From Paenibacillus sabinae T27 (GTDB taxonomy: Bacteria > Bacillota > Bacilli > Paenibacillales > Paenibacillaceae), in the NCBI RefSeq assembly GCF_000612505.1, contig NZ_CP004078.1, positions 665,001 through 729,000 on the forward strand: a stretch of DNA of 64,000 nucleotides, written 5' to 3'. This document shows positions 45,740-54,587 of the stretch, in pieces; position 1 is the first letter of the stretch, and every line of letters begins with the position of its first letter. A program made the position numbers and the translations under genes. The notes under the pieces are model-generated. The model ran no database searches. It had not been told where the DNA came from and saw only the letters and a list, made by a program, of their open reading frames with translations.

Positions 45740-46828
45740 ATGATGAATCGTAACGGCTCCCGGCTTCTCGGGAGCATTCTAATGGCCTCGCTTCTCCTCA
45801 CCGCCTGCGGTCCGCAGGATGAGGGCGGCGGCGGCGCTCTCCCTACGTCCGTGCCGGCCATTGCCACTCCGCAGCCTGCCGCTTCGGCTGAGCCGTCGCC
45901 CGCCGCCGATCCTTCACCGGTGGCCCTGTCGGGACTCACCGGCCTTCCCGTCACGGAAACGCCGCTTCCGCGGCCGCTTGCCGTGATGATTAACAATGCG
46001 CCGCCGGCGCGTCCCCAGTCCGGAATCAGCCGGGCGGACATCCTGTACGAGGTGCTGGCGGAGGGCGGAATTACGCGGCTGGTCGCGATCTACCAGAGCC
46101 AGTCCGGCATCGGCAAAATCGGGCCTGTCCGAAGTATCCGCCCGTATTTGATCGACATCGGCGAATCTTACGGCGGCATTACCGTGCATGCGGGCGGCAG
46201 TCCGGCCGCTTATGCGATTTTGCAGAGCGGGAAGAAGAACGATATGGATGAAATCGGCCGGGCCGGCGCTTATTTCTGGCGGGACAAGGACCGGAAGGCC
46301 CCCCATAATCTGTACACGAGCGAAGAGAAGCTTCGGAAGGGCGCGGAGAAGCTCGGATATGCCGGAGCGGTCAATGTTCCCGACTATACATTTACCGATC
46401 CGGATTATGTTCCGGTTGGCGGAGTACCCGCGGCCGGATTCAATGTCCATTTTCTGCTCAAAAGCTATGCGGTGGATTACAAATATGATGCCGCTTCGCG
46501 CACCTATGCAAGATGGGTTAACGGGAAGCCGCATCTGGACCGGGAGGACGGAACGCCGGTTGCAGCGGCTAACGTGATCGTGATGGGGGCCGACCATACG
46601 GTGCTTGACAGCGCCGGGCGGCTGTCCGTCAATCTGGAGCTGGGCGGGGAGGCGCTGCTGTTCCAGCGGGGGCAGGTCATCAGGGGCAGATGGGCCCGGA
46701 AAGCCGGCGATATCGTCCGCTTTGTGCAGGACGGGAAGGAAGCGGCAATGTACCCGGGGATCACCCATATTCTCATTGTGCCGAACACCCCTTCCTTTGA
46801 CAGCCACGTATCGATATCAGTATCCTAG
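45740..46828 (+). CDS. DUF3048 (YerB-like) lipoprotein
   Basis: 362 aa from the ATG at 45740, after AAGGAGG (12-nt gap); a start at 45695 would add 15 residues in front of an already complete lipoprotein signal. Lipobox L-T-A-C (Cys23), then a Pro/Ala/Ser-rich linker to about residue 62 and the DUF3048 domain: R-P-L-A-V-M-I-N-N, A-R-P-Q-S-G-I-S-R-A-D-I-L-Y-E, G-P-V-R-S-I-R-P-Y. A membrane-anchored extracellular protein of unknown role, common in Bacilli. Confidence 0.9.
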   Translation: MMNRNGSRLLGSILMASLLLTACGPQDEGGGGALPTSVPAIATPQPAASAEPSPAADPSPVALSGLTGLPVTETPLPRPLAVMINNAPPARPQSGISRADILYEVLAEGGITRLVAIYQSQSGIGKIGPVRSIRPYLIDIGESYGGITVHAGGSPAAYAILQSGKKNDMDEIGRAGAYFWRDKDRKAPHNLYTSEEKLRKGAEKLGYAGAVNVPDYTFTDPDYVPVGGVPAAGFNVHFLLKSYAVDYKYDAASRTYARWVNGKPHLDREDGTPVAAANVIVMGADHTVLDSAGRLSVNLELGGEALLFQRGQVIRGRWARKAGDIVRFVQDGKEAAMYPGITHILIVPNTPSFDSHVSISVS

Positions 46829-46932
46829 TCTTTTAGATAAGTCCCATATCGTTCCAAACATTCCGAAGATAGCGCATTCTTTTCGTAACATTCGACAAAC
46901 TATTACCTAAGGTGTAAAAAAGTTCGGTGGAT

Positions 46933-46961
46933 TTGCTATCTATCCCTCTTGACGATATGTT
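46933..46961 (+). promoter_or_regulatory. candidate promoter of the phosphate transport pair
   Basis: TTGCTA (46933-46938), a 17-bp spacer, and TATGTT (46956-46961). No clear Pho box was identified. Confidence 0.4.
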
Positions 46962-47054
46962 AAGATAACAAAGGTCGTCATTCATTTTAATACTGCGTTT
47001 ACATATGGATGCCGCCGCCGTTCCAAGGAACTTTATTTAAAAGGAGTCTATAAT

Positions 47055-47669
47055 ATGAAGTTGAGAAAAAAGGACATCTTCTTCGAGACGCTTGAGAATA
47101 TGGCCGACACGATTGTACAGGCTGCCGATTACTTTGCCCAGCACCTTTCCGATCTTAGCGATCTGGAGCTGTTTGCCGGGGAGATGAAGAAATATGAATC
47201 CCAGTGTGACACCTACACGCATACGATAATCAAAGAGCTGAACAAGACCTTCATTACCCCGCTGGAACGCGACGATATTATGGCGCTGACTACGAGCATG
47301 GACGACGTTATCGACGGTCTGGATTCCTCTGCTACCCGTTTCTATATGTACAACATGACCGAGACGGACGAGTATATCAGCCAGTTCGCCGAGATTTTGC
47401 GCCAAAGCTCCTACGAAATTCAAAAAGCCGTTCATCTGCTGTCCCAGAAGAAGCTGCTGGCCATCCGCGAACATACCATCCGGCTGAACGATCTGGAGAA
47501 CCAGGGCGATGAGGTGCTGCGCCACTGCACAAAGGCATTGTTCGAGCAGGTTAAAGACCCGATTGAGCTGATCAAACGCAAGGAGCTCTATGAGCGGCTC
47601 GAAACGACTACGGATAAATGCGAAGACGTAGCGAACATGCTGGAATCGATCATTATGCGCAACTCATAA
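47055..47669 (+). CDS. DUF47 / PhoU-like phosphate transport accessory protein
   Basis: 204 aa, all-helical. M-D-D-V-I-D-G-L-D-S and the C-terminal Y-E-R-L-E-T-T-T-D-K-C-E-D-V-A-N match the DUF47 family (PhoU fold with metal-binding Glu/Asp), which accompanies PiT transporters and probably regulates them. The PiT gene follows after 13 bp. AAAGGAG precedes the ATG. Confidence 0.93.
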   Translation: MKLRKKDIFFETLENMADTIVQAADYFAQHLSDLSDLELFAGEMKKYESQCDTYTHTIIKELNKTFITPLERDDIMALTTSMDDVIDGLDSSATRFYMYNMTETDEYISQFAEILRQSSYEIQKAVHLLSQKKLLAIREHTIRLNDLENQGDEVLRHCTKALFEQVKDPIELIKRKELYERLETTTDKCEDVANMLESIIMRNS

Positions 47670-47682
47670 GGGGCAAGTTACT

Positions 47683-48672
47683 ATGGATACATCTTTATTA
47701 GTGCTAGGCATTGTTATACTACTCGCACTCGCCTTTGATTTTATCAACGGTTTCCATGATACAGCCAACGCGATTGCAACCTCGGTTTCGACCCGGGCGC
47801 TTTCGCCGCGGACCGCGATTATTATGGCGGCGTGCATGAATTTTGTCGGCGCGATTCTGTTTACCGGCGTGGCCAAAAGAATCGGCGGCAGTGTAACCGA
47901 TCCGACGAAGCTGGATAACGGGATCGAGATCGTCATCGTGACGCTTCTGGCTGCGATTATCTGGAACCTCATAACCTGGTGGTTCGGTATCCCTTCGTCC
48001 TCTTCCCATGCGCTCATCGGAGCGCTGGCCGGAGCGGTCTACGTAGGGGCGGGTTCGGATCATATTAAATGGAGCGGATTTTCCGAAATTGTGGAGGGGC
48101 TTATTTTCTCCCCGATCATTGCTTTCGTCATCGGATATATTGTTATGACCATACTCAAATGGATATTTGCAAGACGAAGTCCGCATACCGTCAACAAGGG
48201 CTTCCGTACGATGCAGATTTTGACCGCCGCGTTCCAGTCCTTCACCCACGGGACGAATGATGCGCAGAAGGCGATGGGGATCATTACGTTTGCGCTGCTG
48301 ACCAGCGGACGCCTGGATACGATGGAAGTACCCCTTTGGGTAAAAATCTCGGCAGCCACGGCAATGGCGCTTGGCACCTCGATCGGCGGCTGGAAGATCA
48401 TCAAGACGATGGGCACCAAGATTTTCAAAATCGAACCGATCAACGGGTTTGCCGCCGACATTTCGGCCGCTTCCGTTATTTTCTCGGCGACTATGCTGCA
48501 TTTGCCGGTCAGTACGACCCACGCGATTACATCCGCGATTCTCGGCGTCGGCTCGGCGAAGCGTTTCTCTGCAGTCAAATGGGGTGTAGCAGGCCGGATC
48601 GTCGTCACCTGGTTTATTACGATACCGATCAGCGCCGTGCTGGCAGGACTCCTTTTCAAAATTATATTTTAA
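47683..48672 (+). CDS. pit: low-affinity inorganic phosphate transporter, PiT family
   Basis: 329 aa with about ten hydrophobic segments. The paired PiT signatures are D-F-I-N-G-F-H-D-T-A-N-A near the N-terminus and Q-S-F-T-H-G-T-N-D-A-Q-K in the centre. It co-transports metal-phosphate (or Pi) with protons. Operon with DUF47. Confidence 0.94.
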   Translation: MDTSLLVLGIVILLALAFDFINGFHDTANAIATSVSTRALSPRTAIIMAACMNFVGAILFTGVAKRIGGSVTDPTKLDNGIEIVIVTLLAAIIWNLITWWFGIPSSSSHALIGALAGAVYVGAGSDHIKWSGFSEIVEGLIFSPIIAFVIGYIVMTILKWIFARRSPHTVNKGFRTMQILTAAFQSFTHGTNDAQKAMGIITFALLTSGRLDTMEVPLWVKISAATAMALGTSIGGWKIIKTMGTKIFKIEPINGFAADISAASVIFSATMLHLPVSTTHAITSAILGVGSAKRFSAVKWGVAGRIVVTWFITIPISAVLAGLLFKIIF

Positions 48673-48691
48673 TTCGCCGCTTGGGCGGCAT

Positions 48692-48727
48692 AGAACCGGA
48701 TCGACAACGTCGACCCGGTTCTTTTTT
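48692..48727 (+). terminator. terminator after pit
   Basis: AGAACCGG (48692-48699) pairs with CCGGTTCT (48715-48722), with an inner CGAC/GTCG stem and six T. Confidence 0.9.
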
Positions 48728-48807
48728 ATGTCATAAAAGGTTACAAGAATCTGATAAAAAACATTAATCAATAGAGAAAGAAAATTAAATATCGCACAGT
48801 TTGCAAA

Positions 48808-48859
48808 GGAATTTGGGTTTTTTATGCGAAGGTCGGTGTAGGAATTTGTAGTTTTTTAT
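48808..48859 (+). promoter_or_regulatory. tandem upstream motif of the amino-acid ABC operon
   Basis: Two direct copies 33 bp apart: GGAATTTGGGTTTTTTAT (48808-48825) and GGAATTTGTAGTTTTTTAT (48841-48859). A third related copy precedes the glnK-like gene (52341-52359). They may be binding sites for the linked GlnL-type regulator (inference). Confidence 0.5.
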
Positions 48860-48886
48860 AGTCGTTAAAGTAAGGTTGTTCTCAAG

Positions 48887-48903
48887 TGTTACCATAGCTG
48901 ACA
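48887..48903 (+). promoter_or_regulatory. GlnR/TnrA box
   Basis: TGTTACCATAGCTGACA fits the TGTNA-N7-TNACA consensus exactly. It lies 58 bp before the ABC ATPase start, so nitrogen control of this operon is likely. Confidence 0.75.
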
Positions 48904-48961
48904 GAGGGCGTTTTAAAGAGATTCCGAATGTCGGACAACATAGAGCAAGGGGGGGCTGTCG

Positions 48962-49690
48962 TTGATCGATTTTCAAAAGGTAGAGAAGCATTACGGACAT
49001 TTCCATGTGCTCAAGAGCATCGATCTGCATGTTGATGAAGGGGAAGTGGTCGTCGTGGTCGGTCCGTCCGGCTCCGGCAAGAGTACGATGCTCCGCTGCA
49101 TCAATCGTCTGGAGACGATCACAAGCGGGGGGCTTACCGTGAACGGGGCTGCCATCAATGACAAGAAGACCGACATCAACAAGGTGCGGCGGGATATCGG
49201 GATGGTGTTCCAGCACTTCAATCTGTATCCGCATAAAAAAGTAATCGACAACATTACGCTGGCTCCGGTCAAGGTGCTGGGCGTATCCAAGTCAGAGGCC
49301 GAGAAGACGGCCATGTATTATCTGGAGAAGGTCGGCATTGCGGACAAGGCGCAGTCCTATCCAAGCCAGCTGTCCGGCGGACAGCAGCAGCGGGTCGCCA
49401 TTGCCAGAGGGCTCGCAATGAAGCCGAAAATCATGCTGTTCGACGAACCGACCTCGGCGCTTGATCCGGAAATGGTCGGCGAGGTGCTTGACGTTATGCG
49501 CACGCTGGCGAAGGAAGGCATGACGATGGTTGTCGTTACCCATGAGATGGGCTTTGCCCGCGAGGTAGCGGATCGCGTCATCTTCATGGACCAGGGACAG
49601 ATCGTGGAGGAAGCTGCTCCTGAGCAGTTCTTCGCAAGTCCGCGCGAGGAGCGCACAAGGACTTTTCTCAGCCGGGTATTAAGCCATTAA
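48962..49690 (+). CDS. glnQ: polar amino-acid (glutamine/glutamate-type) ABC transporter ATP-binding protein
   Basis: 242 aa from a TTG after AAGGGGGGG. Walker [10 protein letters not shown], signature L-S-G-G-Q-Q-Q-R-V, Walker [18 protein letters not shown] are all of the GlnQ/HisP class. First gene of the importer operon under a GlnR/TnrA-type box. Confidence 0.9.
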   Translation: MIDFQKVEKHYGHFHVLKSIDLHVDEGEVVVVVGPSGSGKSTMLRCINRLETITSGGLTVNGAAINDKKTDINKVRRDIGMVFQHFNLYPHKKVIDNITLAPVKVLGVSKSEAEKTAMYYLEKVGIADKAQSYPSQLSGGQQQRVAIARGLAMKPKIMLFDEPTSALDPEMVGEVLDVMRTLAKEGMTMVVVTHEMGFAREVADRVIFMDQGQIVEEAAPEQFFASPREERTRTFLSRVLSH

Positions 49691-49721
49691 TTATAAAGAG
49701 ACACTGGGGAGGAATTTGTAC

Positions 49722-50555
49722 ATGAAAAAGAGCTGGAAGCTGTTAAGCGTAATGATGATCGTCGCACTGTTCATAGCTGCGCTGGCGGGCTGCGGTAAGG
49801 ACAGCAACAATGCGGGTGGAAGCAACGCGGCTGCGGGAGAAGGCGGCATTGCCAAAATCAAAGAGCGCGGCAAGCTGCAGGTCGGCGTTAAGTTCGACAC
49901 GAAGCTGTTCGGTCTGAAGGACCCTGCGAGCGGTCAGGTTGAAGGCTTTGACATCGACATTTCCAAAGCGATCGCAAAGCATATTCTCGGCGACGAGAAC
50001 GCGATTGAGCTGAAGGAAGTAACCTCCAAGACGCGGATTCCGATGCTGAACAACGGCGAAATCGACATGGTTGTTGCGACGATGACGATTACGGAAGAGC
50101 GCAAGAAGGAAGTTGACTTCTCAGACGTCTACTTCCAGGCTGGACAATCGCTGCTGGTGAAGAAAGGCAGTCCTATTACCGGTCTTGAAAGCCTGACGAA
50201 GGATTCGACGGTACTGGGCTCCAAGGGCTCCACTTCCGTGAAGAACATCAAGGAGAAGGTTCCGGGCATCAACGTGCTGGAATTCGACAACTATCAGGAT
50301 GCCTTCACTGCGCTGAAAACAGGCAAGGGCGATGCGCTGACGACGGACGACTCGATCCTGTACGGTATGGCGGCTCAAGATTCGAACTATGAAGTTGTAG
50401 GCAAACCGTTCACCGACGAGCCTTACGGCATTGCCGTGCAAAAGGGCAACAGCGAAGTGGTTAAAGCCATCAACGAAACACTGGCCGAGCTGAAATCGAG
50501 CGGCGAGTACGACAAAATCTATGAAAAATGGATCGGCAAAAAACCGGCCGAGTAA
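49722..50555 (+). CDS. glnH: amino-acid ABC transporter binding lipoprotein (glutamine/glutamate-type)
   Basis: 277 aa. Lipobox L-A-G-C (Cys24). The SBP_bac_3 domain has L-Q-V-G-V-K-F-D, F-D-I-D-I-S-K-A-I, I-D-M-V-V-A-T-M-T-I-T-E-E-R and V-L-G-S-K-G-S-T-S. Adjacent GlnKL-type genes and the GlnR box favour glutamine or glutamate as ligand. The ATG at 49722 follows GGGGAGG. Confidence 0.88.
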   Translation: MKKSWKLLSVMMIVALFIAALAGCGKDSNNAGGSNAAAGEGGIAKIKERGKLQVGVKFDTKLFGLKDPASGQVEGFDIDISKAIAKHILGDENAIELKEVTSKTRIPMLNNGEIDMVVATMTITEERKKEVDFSDVYFQAGQSLLVKKGSPITGLESLTKDSTVLGSKGSTSVKNIKEKVPGINVLEFDNYQDAFTALKTGKGDALTTDDSILYGMAAQDSNYEVVGKPFTDEPYGIAVQKGNSEVVKAINETLAELKSSGEYDKIYEKWIGKKPAE

Positions 50556-50790
50556 GTTAATCTAAAGGTCCGAAGTTTTGGATTGGCAGGCACTCCGCCT
50601 GATGTACATGGGGATGTACAATGAGGGGATATATATAAAAGACCGGCTCCAAAGCCGGCGGCAGCGAAAGGATGGAACGGGCGCATTCCGCCGGCCATCC
50701 TTTCGTGCTTGTCGATGGACGCCAATCGAAGAGAGAGTTAGAACACAGAATGAAACCCATCGCTATATATAAAAAAGGCAGGTGATCAAG
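50556..50790. other. gap inside the amino-acid ABC operon with small repeats
   Basis: 235 bp without a gene. It contains a GATGTACA direct repeat, two ATATATAAAA stretches, and the hairpin CCGGCT-CCAA-AGCCGG (50643-50658) without a T-run. The hairpin may reduce read-through so that the binding protein is made in excess of the permeases. Confidence 0.5.
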
Positions 50791-51435
50791 ATGCAATTTT
50801 CCATTTTGACGGATTATTTCGGCACTTATATGGAAGGATTCCGCGGTACGATTCTTTCCAGCTTGATAGCGCTGGCCGGCAGCTTCCTGCTGGGGGTCCT
50901 GATCGCCGTATTCCGCATCACGCCCGTAAGAGCTTTGCGCTGGTTCGGGACGGGATACGTCGAGTTCATCCGCAATATTCCGCTCCTGCTCGTCGTTTAT
51001 ATTTTTTATTACGGTCCCTCGGCGTTCGGAATGTCTCTGGACGGATTTACGGCCGGGACCATCGGTCTTTCGGTGTATACGTCGGCGTTTATCGCCGAAG
51101 CGCTTCGCGCAGGGATCGCGGCCGTTCCCAAGGGACAGACGGAAGCCGCGCGCTCATCAGGCCTGAACTATGTTCAGACGATGATCCATGTCATCCTGCC
51201 GCAGGCGATCAAGCTGGTTATTCCGCCGCTCGGCAACCAGTTCATCAACCTGATCAAGAACTCGTCGGTGCTGACGATCGTCGCCGGCCTTGATCTGATG
51301 TATTTCGCGGATATCGTTAACAGCGATACGTTCCGCACGTTCGACACTTACGTATTCGTTGCACTGTTCTACCTGGTGCTTACGCTGCCGCTCAGCTATG
51401 GCATGAGGGTATGGGAGCGCAGACTTCAGCGCTAA
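50791..51435 (+). CDS. amino-acid ABC transporter permease (HisM/GlnP type), first copy
   Basis: 214 aa from the ATG at 50791; the upstream AGGCAGGTGATC is nearly fully complementary to the 16S rRNA 3' end. Four to five TM segments; E-A-A-R-S-S-G-L-N-Y-V-Q-T is the EAA loop. It pairs with the downstream permease as a heterodimer. Confidence 0.9.
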   Translation: MQFSILTDYFGTYMEGFRGTILSSLIALAGSFLLGVLIAVFRITPVRALRWFGTGYVEFIRNIPLLLVVYIFYYGPSAFGMSLDGFTAGTIGLSVYTSAFIAEALRAGIAAVPKGQTEAARSSGLNYVQTMIHVILPQAIKLVIPPLGNQFINLIKNSSVLTIVAGLDLMYFADIVNSDTFRTFDTYVFVALFYLVLTLPLSYGMRVWERRLQR

Positions 51436-51441
51436 AGCACC

Positions 51442-51632
51442 CCACAAAGTGAAGCAAATGCTGACGGAGTAAACTCCGAGTACTTTGCGGGGGCCCCGAA
51501 AAAGATACATGGCTCCACAAAGTGAAGCAAATGCTGACGAAGCGAATTCCGAATACTTTGCGGGGACCCCGGAAGAGAACATAGCCCCACAAAGTGAAGC
51601 AAATGCTGACGGAGTAAACTCCGAGACTTTGT
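51442..51632. repeat. three copies of a ~50-60-bp hairpin repeat between two permease genes
   Basis: Copies begin at 51442, 51515 and 51597 with the shared core CCACAAAGTGAAGCAAATGC, then TGACGGAGTAAACTCCG (second copy varied) and ACTTTGCGGGG. Each can fold with CCCC-CAAAGT pairing to ACTTTG-GGGG and an inner CGGAGT-AA-ACTCCG stem; the third copy ends ACTTTGTG. The spacing is uneven (73 and 82 bp). They look like clustered copies of a non-coding palindromic element in an operon gap. Confidence 0.85.
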
Positions 51633-51654
51633 GAGTTTGAAAGGAGGATGAACG

Positions 51655-52305
51655 ATGGATTTTGCCGGCGCTTATTCGGCGGAAAATCTCAAATTTCTGC
51701 TGGACGGCTTGTATATTACGCTGTTCGTCGCTTTATTGGCGATTATTCTCAGCTTCGTGTTCGGCTGCATCATCGGCGTGATCCGCTACGCGAAGGTTCC
51801 GGTATTGTCGCCGATCTGCCTCGTGCTGGTGGAACTGATCCGCAATTTGCCGCTGCTGCTCATTATTTTCTTCATGCGTTTTGCGCTGCCAGAGGTCGGC
51901 ATCAAGCTCGGGCTGGTGACAGCGGCGATTGCGGCGCTGACGATTTTTGAAGCGGCGATGATTTCGGAGATTGTACGCGGCGGACTGACCTCGGTCGATA
52001 AAGGGCAGATTGAAGCGGGGCGCTCATCGGGACTTACGGGAATGCAGACGCTGTGGCATATCGTGCTTCCTCAAGGTCTCCGGCGGATGGTTCCGCCGTT
52101 GGTCAGCCAGTTTATCTCTCTGCTGAAGGATACGTCGCTGGCGGTGATTATTTCTCTGGCGGATCTGATGCACAACGCCGGAATCATTATCGGACATGGC
52201 TATAACTATACGATTCCGATTCTGCTGCTCGTCGCACTGATTTATTTCACCGTCAATTTCCTGCTGTCCCAATTGTCCAAACGCCTGGAAACAAAGAACG
52301 CCTGA
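51655..52305 (+). CDS. amino-acid ABC transporter permease (HisM/GlnP type), second copy
   Basis: 216 aa. AAAGGAGG upstream. E-A-G-R-S-S-G-L-T-G-M-Q-T forms the EAA loop; five hydrophobic segments. Last gene of the importer operon; its stop codon lies within the terminator stem. Confidence 0.92.
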   Translation: MDFAGAYSAENLKFLLDGLYITLFVALLAIILSFVFGCIIGVIRYAKVPVLSPICLVLVELIRNLPLLLIIFFMRFALPEVGIKLGLVTAAIAALTIFEAAMISEIVRGGLTSVDKGQIEAGRSSGLTGMQTLWHIVLPQGLRRMVPPLVSQFISLLKDTSLAVIISLADLMHNAGIIIGHGYNYTIPILLLVALIYFTVNFLLSQLSKRLETKNA

Positions 52306-52328
52306 CGCCCCCGTCAGGCGTTCTTTTG
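52297..52328 (+). terminator. terminator of the amino-acid ABC operon
   Basis: AACGCCTGACG (52297-52307) pairs with CGTCAGGCGTT (52312-52322), followed by CTTTTG. It overlaps the last codons of the permease. Confidence 0.85.
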
Positions 52329-52340
52329 TAGTATTGTGTA

Positions 52341-52370
52341 GGAATTCATAGCGGTTTATGGTACTATAAT
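52341..52370 (+). promoter_or_regulatory. promoter region of the glnK-like gene with shared motif
   Basis: GGAATTCATAGCGGTTTAT (52341-52359) resembles the tandem motifs before the ABC operon, and TATAAT lies at 52365-52370. No good -35, so activator-dependent transcription is possible. Confidence 0.45.
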
Positions 52371-52400
52371 GGCTAATACTAGCGCGTGGGAGCATGGCTA

Positions 52401-53684
52401 ATGGGGCAGCCGCTTAACCGACATCCATATATTCAGATTCTGCTGGTCGCGGTCATAACCGCGATTGCCGGGGAGTTCAAGATCAATCCCTTCGCCGGCG
52501 ACATCTTCAGAATCGGTCTGGGCAGCAGTGCATTTCTGCTGTTTTTGCTTTTGTTTCGGCATCTTCCCTTTTTGCTCACGGGTGTAGTAACGGGAGTATT
52601 TATCCTGCTGTTCCGAACGGGCCTTGATTTGGCGGTAACGGATTTAACCGTGCGGGATAGTATGGCCAGACACTGCTCGGCAATGGTGTATTATATCGTC
52701 TTTGCGGTGCTGATGAGCGTCATAAAAGGCCGGGTGGACCGTTTCCATCCGCTGGTGCTGGGAGCCGTGGCGGCCGTCATCGACCTTCTATCCAATGAGA
52801 TGGAGCTGCTGACCCGGCTTTTGGTGCTGGGAACGACCTCGTTCCGGCTGAACGAGTGGACGTATCTGATGGCGATCGCCATGCTGAGGACTTATTTTAC
52901 AACCGGACTGTACAGCAGCATATCCGTCAGCCAGCTTCGGCTGGTGCAGAAGGAACAGAACCGACGGATGGAGCAGATGCTCGGGTTCGGCTCGGGCCTC
53001 TACGGGGAAGTATTTTATTTGAGGAAATCGATCGGCACACTCGAACAGGCAACCCTGGACAGCTATGAGCTGTACCGCAGCCTGAAGGATGACGAGGATG
53101 AAGCCCACAGCCGCCGGGTGCTGCATATCACGCAGCAAATCCATGAGGTGAAGAAGGATTCGCAGCGGATTCTCGCAGGCCTGACGAAGCTGGTGGACCG
53201 TGAGGTTACAGGCGATATGCCGCTGTCGGGCATTCTCCGTTTTACCGTCAAGAGCAACCAGAAGTATGCCGATATGCTGGGCAAGGACATCATGTTTACC
53301 CGGCAGCTTACCTCCGATTATGCCACCGTCAGCTATATTCCTCTGCTCACGCTGCTTAACAACCTCACTGCCAATGCCGTTGAAGCGATCAAAGATAAAG
53401 GAACGATCTACCTGAACGTATATGAAAAAGAAGACATGACCGTGTTCACCGTCACCGACAGCGGAGGCGGAGTGAAAGAGCGCGACCGGGAATTGCTGTT
53501 CGAGCCCGGCTTTACGACCAAATTCGATGAAGAGGGTGTGGCGGCTACGGGGATCGGCCTGTCCCATGTGAAGGATATTGTCCGTTTATTCGAAGGCGAA
53601 ATAACGGTTAACAATGCTCCTCACGCGGGCGGGGCCATGTTCAAGATCTCGGTTCCCACGAAGAAGCTGCAAAAGGAGGAGTAG
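52401..53684 (+). CDS. GlnK (YcbA)-type sensor histidine kinase
   Basis: 427 aa from the ATG at 52401 (GGGAG upstream; a GTG at 52386 is the alternative). About five to six TM helices in the first 165 residues, then H-I-T-Q-Q-I-H-E-V-K-K-D (Spo0B/DcuS-type phosphorylation region) and a HATPase with N-N-L-T-A-N-A-V-E-A-I, D-S-G-G-G-V and G-I-G-L-S-H-V-K. The arrangement and partner match B. subtilis YcbA/GlnK, which with YcbB/GlnL controls glutamine transport and use. The adjacent glutamine-type importer supports the same role. Confidence 0.85.
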   Translation: MGQPLNRHPYIQILLVAVITAIAGEFKINPFAGDIFRIGLGSSAFLLFLLLFRHLPFLLTGVVTGVFILLFRTGLDLAVTDLTVRDSMARHCSAMVYYIVFAVLMSVIKGRVDRFHPLVLGAVAAVIDLLSNEMELLTRLLVLGTTSFRLNEWTYLMAIAMLRTYFTTGLYSSISVSQLRLVQKEQNRRMEQMLGFGSGLYGEVFYLRKSIGTLEQATLDSYELYRSLKDDEDEAHSRRVLHITQQIHEVKKDSQRILAGLTKLVDREVTGDMPLSGILRFTVKSNQKYADMLGKDIMFTRQLTSDYATVSYIPLLTLLNNLTANAVEAIKDKGTIYLNVYEKEDMTVFTVTDSGGGVKERDRELLFEPGFTTKFDEEGVAATGIGLSHVKDIVRLFEGEITVNNAPHAGGAMFKISVPTKKLQKEE

Positions 53685-53687
53685 AGC

Positions 53688-54587
53688 ATGCCGCTTTCTT
53701 TCTGTATTGTAGACGACGACCGGAGCGCACGGAGGATGCTGCAGCATATTATTGAGGACAGCGGCCTTGGCGAAGTGGCGGGAACTGCCGAAGGGGGGCA
53801 GGAAGGCGTCAGGCTGATTCTGGAGGAATCGCCCGACATCGTGCTGATGGATCTGCTGATGCCCGATCAGGACGGGATCGAGACGATCCGCTCCCTTCAG
53901 GCACAGGGCTGCAGGTCCAAGTTCGTCATGATTTCGCAAATCGAGAATCAGGATATGGTCGGGCGGGCGTATGAGAGCGGCATCGAATTTTTCATCCGCA
54001 AGCCGATCAACCGGATCGAAGTGGAGACCGTGCTGCGGAGAGTGAACGAGCGCTATGCGATGAGCCGTTACCTCGATGAAATCAAATCGAGCCTGGAGAA
54101 GCTGGAGGGGCTTCAATTCAGAGCGGCCCCGGCGATTCCGGCCCGGCGTACGGTAAAGGATGCCGTCCAGGCGATTCTGATGAACATGGGAATGATTGGC
54201 GAAAGCGGCGGACGAGATATTTTGGCCATTATGGAAATCCTGATGGAACGGGAGGATGCGGGGAATCTGCCTCCGCTCAAGGAGCTGTATGAAACCGTCG
54301 CCGCACGCTACAAGGAGAGCACAAGCGACATCGCCAAAGAGACGAAGGCCATCGAGCAGCGGCTGCGCCGGGCGCTCGCGACCGGGCTGGCCCATCTGGC
54401 TTCCATCGGACTGACCGATTACAGCCATCCCAAGTTTGAATATTACGCGCCGCTTTATTTTGATTTCGAAGATGTGCGCGCCAAAATGAAGGAAATCGAG
54501 CAGGGCCGGGAATCCGGCAAGACCAAGGTGAATATCCGCAAGTTTTTGCAGGTCATGGTTCTTGAGCTTCAGGAGGGAAGGCTATGA
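53688..54587 (+). CDS. glnL: GlnL (YcbB)-type response regulator
   Basis: 299 aa. Receiver domain with acidic Asp9/Asp10, phospho-acceptor Asp55 (I-V-L-M-D-L-L-M-P) and Lys in I-R-K-P-I. The C-terminal half, ending Y-Y-A-P-L-Y-F-D-F-E-D-V-R-A-K-M-K-E-I, matches the YcbB output domain rather than OmpR or NarL domains. It follows the kinase by 3 bp, and its stop overlaps the corA start. Confidence 0.87.
   Translation: MPLSFCIVDDDRSARRMLQHIIEDSGLGEVAGTAEGGQEGVRLILEESPDIVLMDLLMPDQDGIETIRSLQAQGCRSKFVMISQIENQDMVGRAYESGIEFFIRKPINRIEVETVLRRVNERYAMSRYLDEIKSSLEKLEGLQFRAAPAIPARRTVKDAVQAILMNMGMIGESGGRDILAIMEILMEREDAGNLPPLKELYETVAARYKESTSDIAKETKAIEQRLRRALATGLAHLASIGLTDYSHPKFEYYAPLYFDFEDVRAKMKEIEQGRESGKTKVNIRKFLQVMVLELQEGRL

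Noticed and set aside
46860..46990. Pho box upstream of the phosphate transport pair
   Set aside because: Scattered TAACA/GACA pieces do not form repeats with regular 11-bp spacing.
51442..51632. Possible short CRISPR array
   Set aside because: Only three diverged copies with unequal spacing, hairpin-rich repeats longer than usual and no cas genes.
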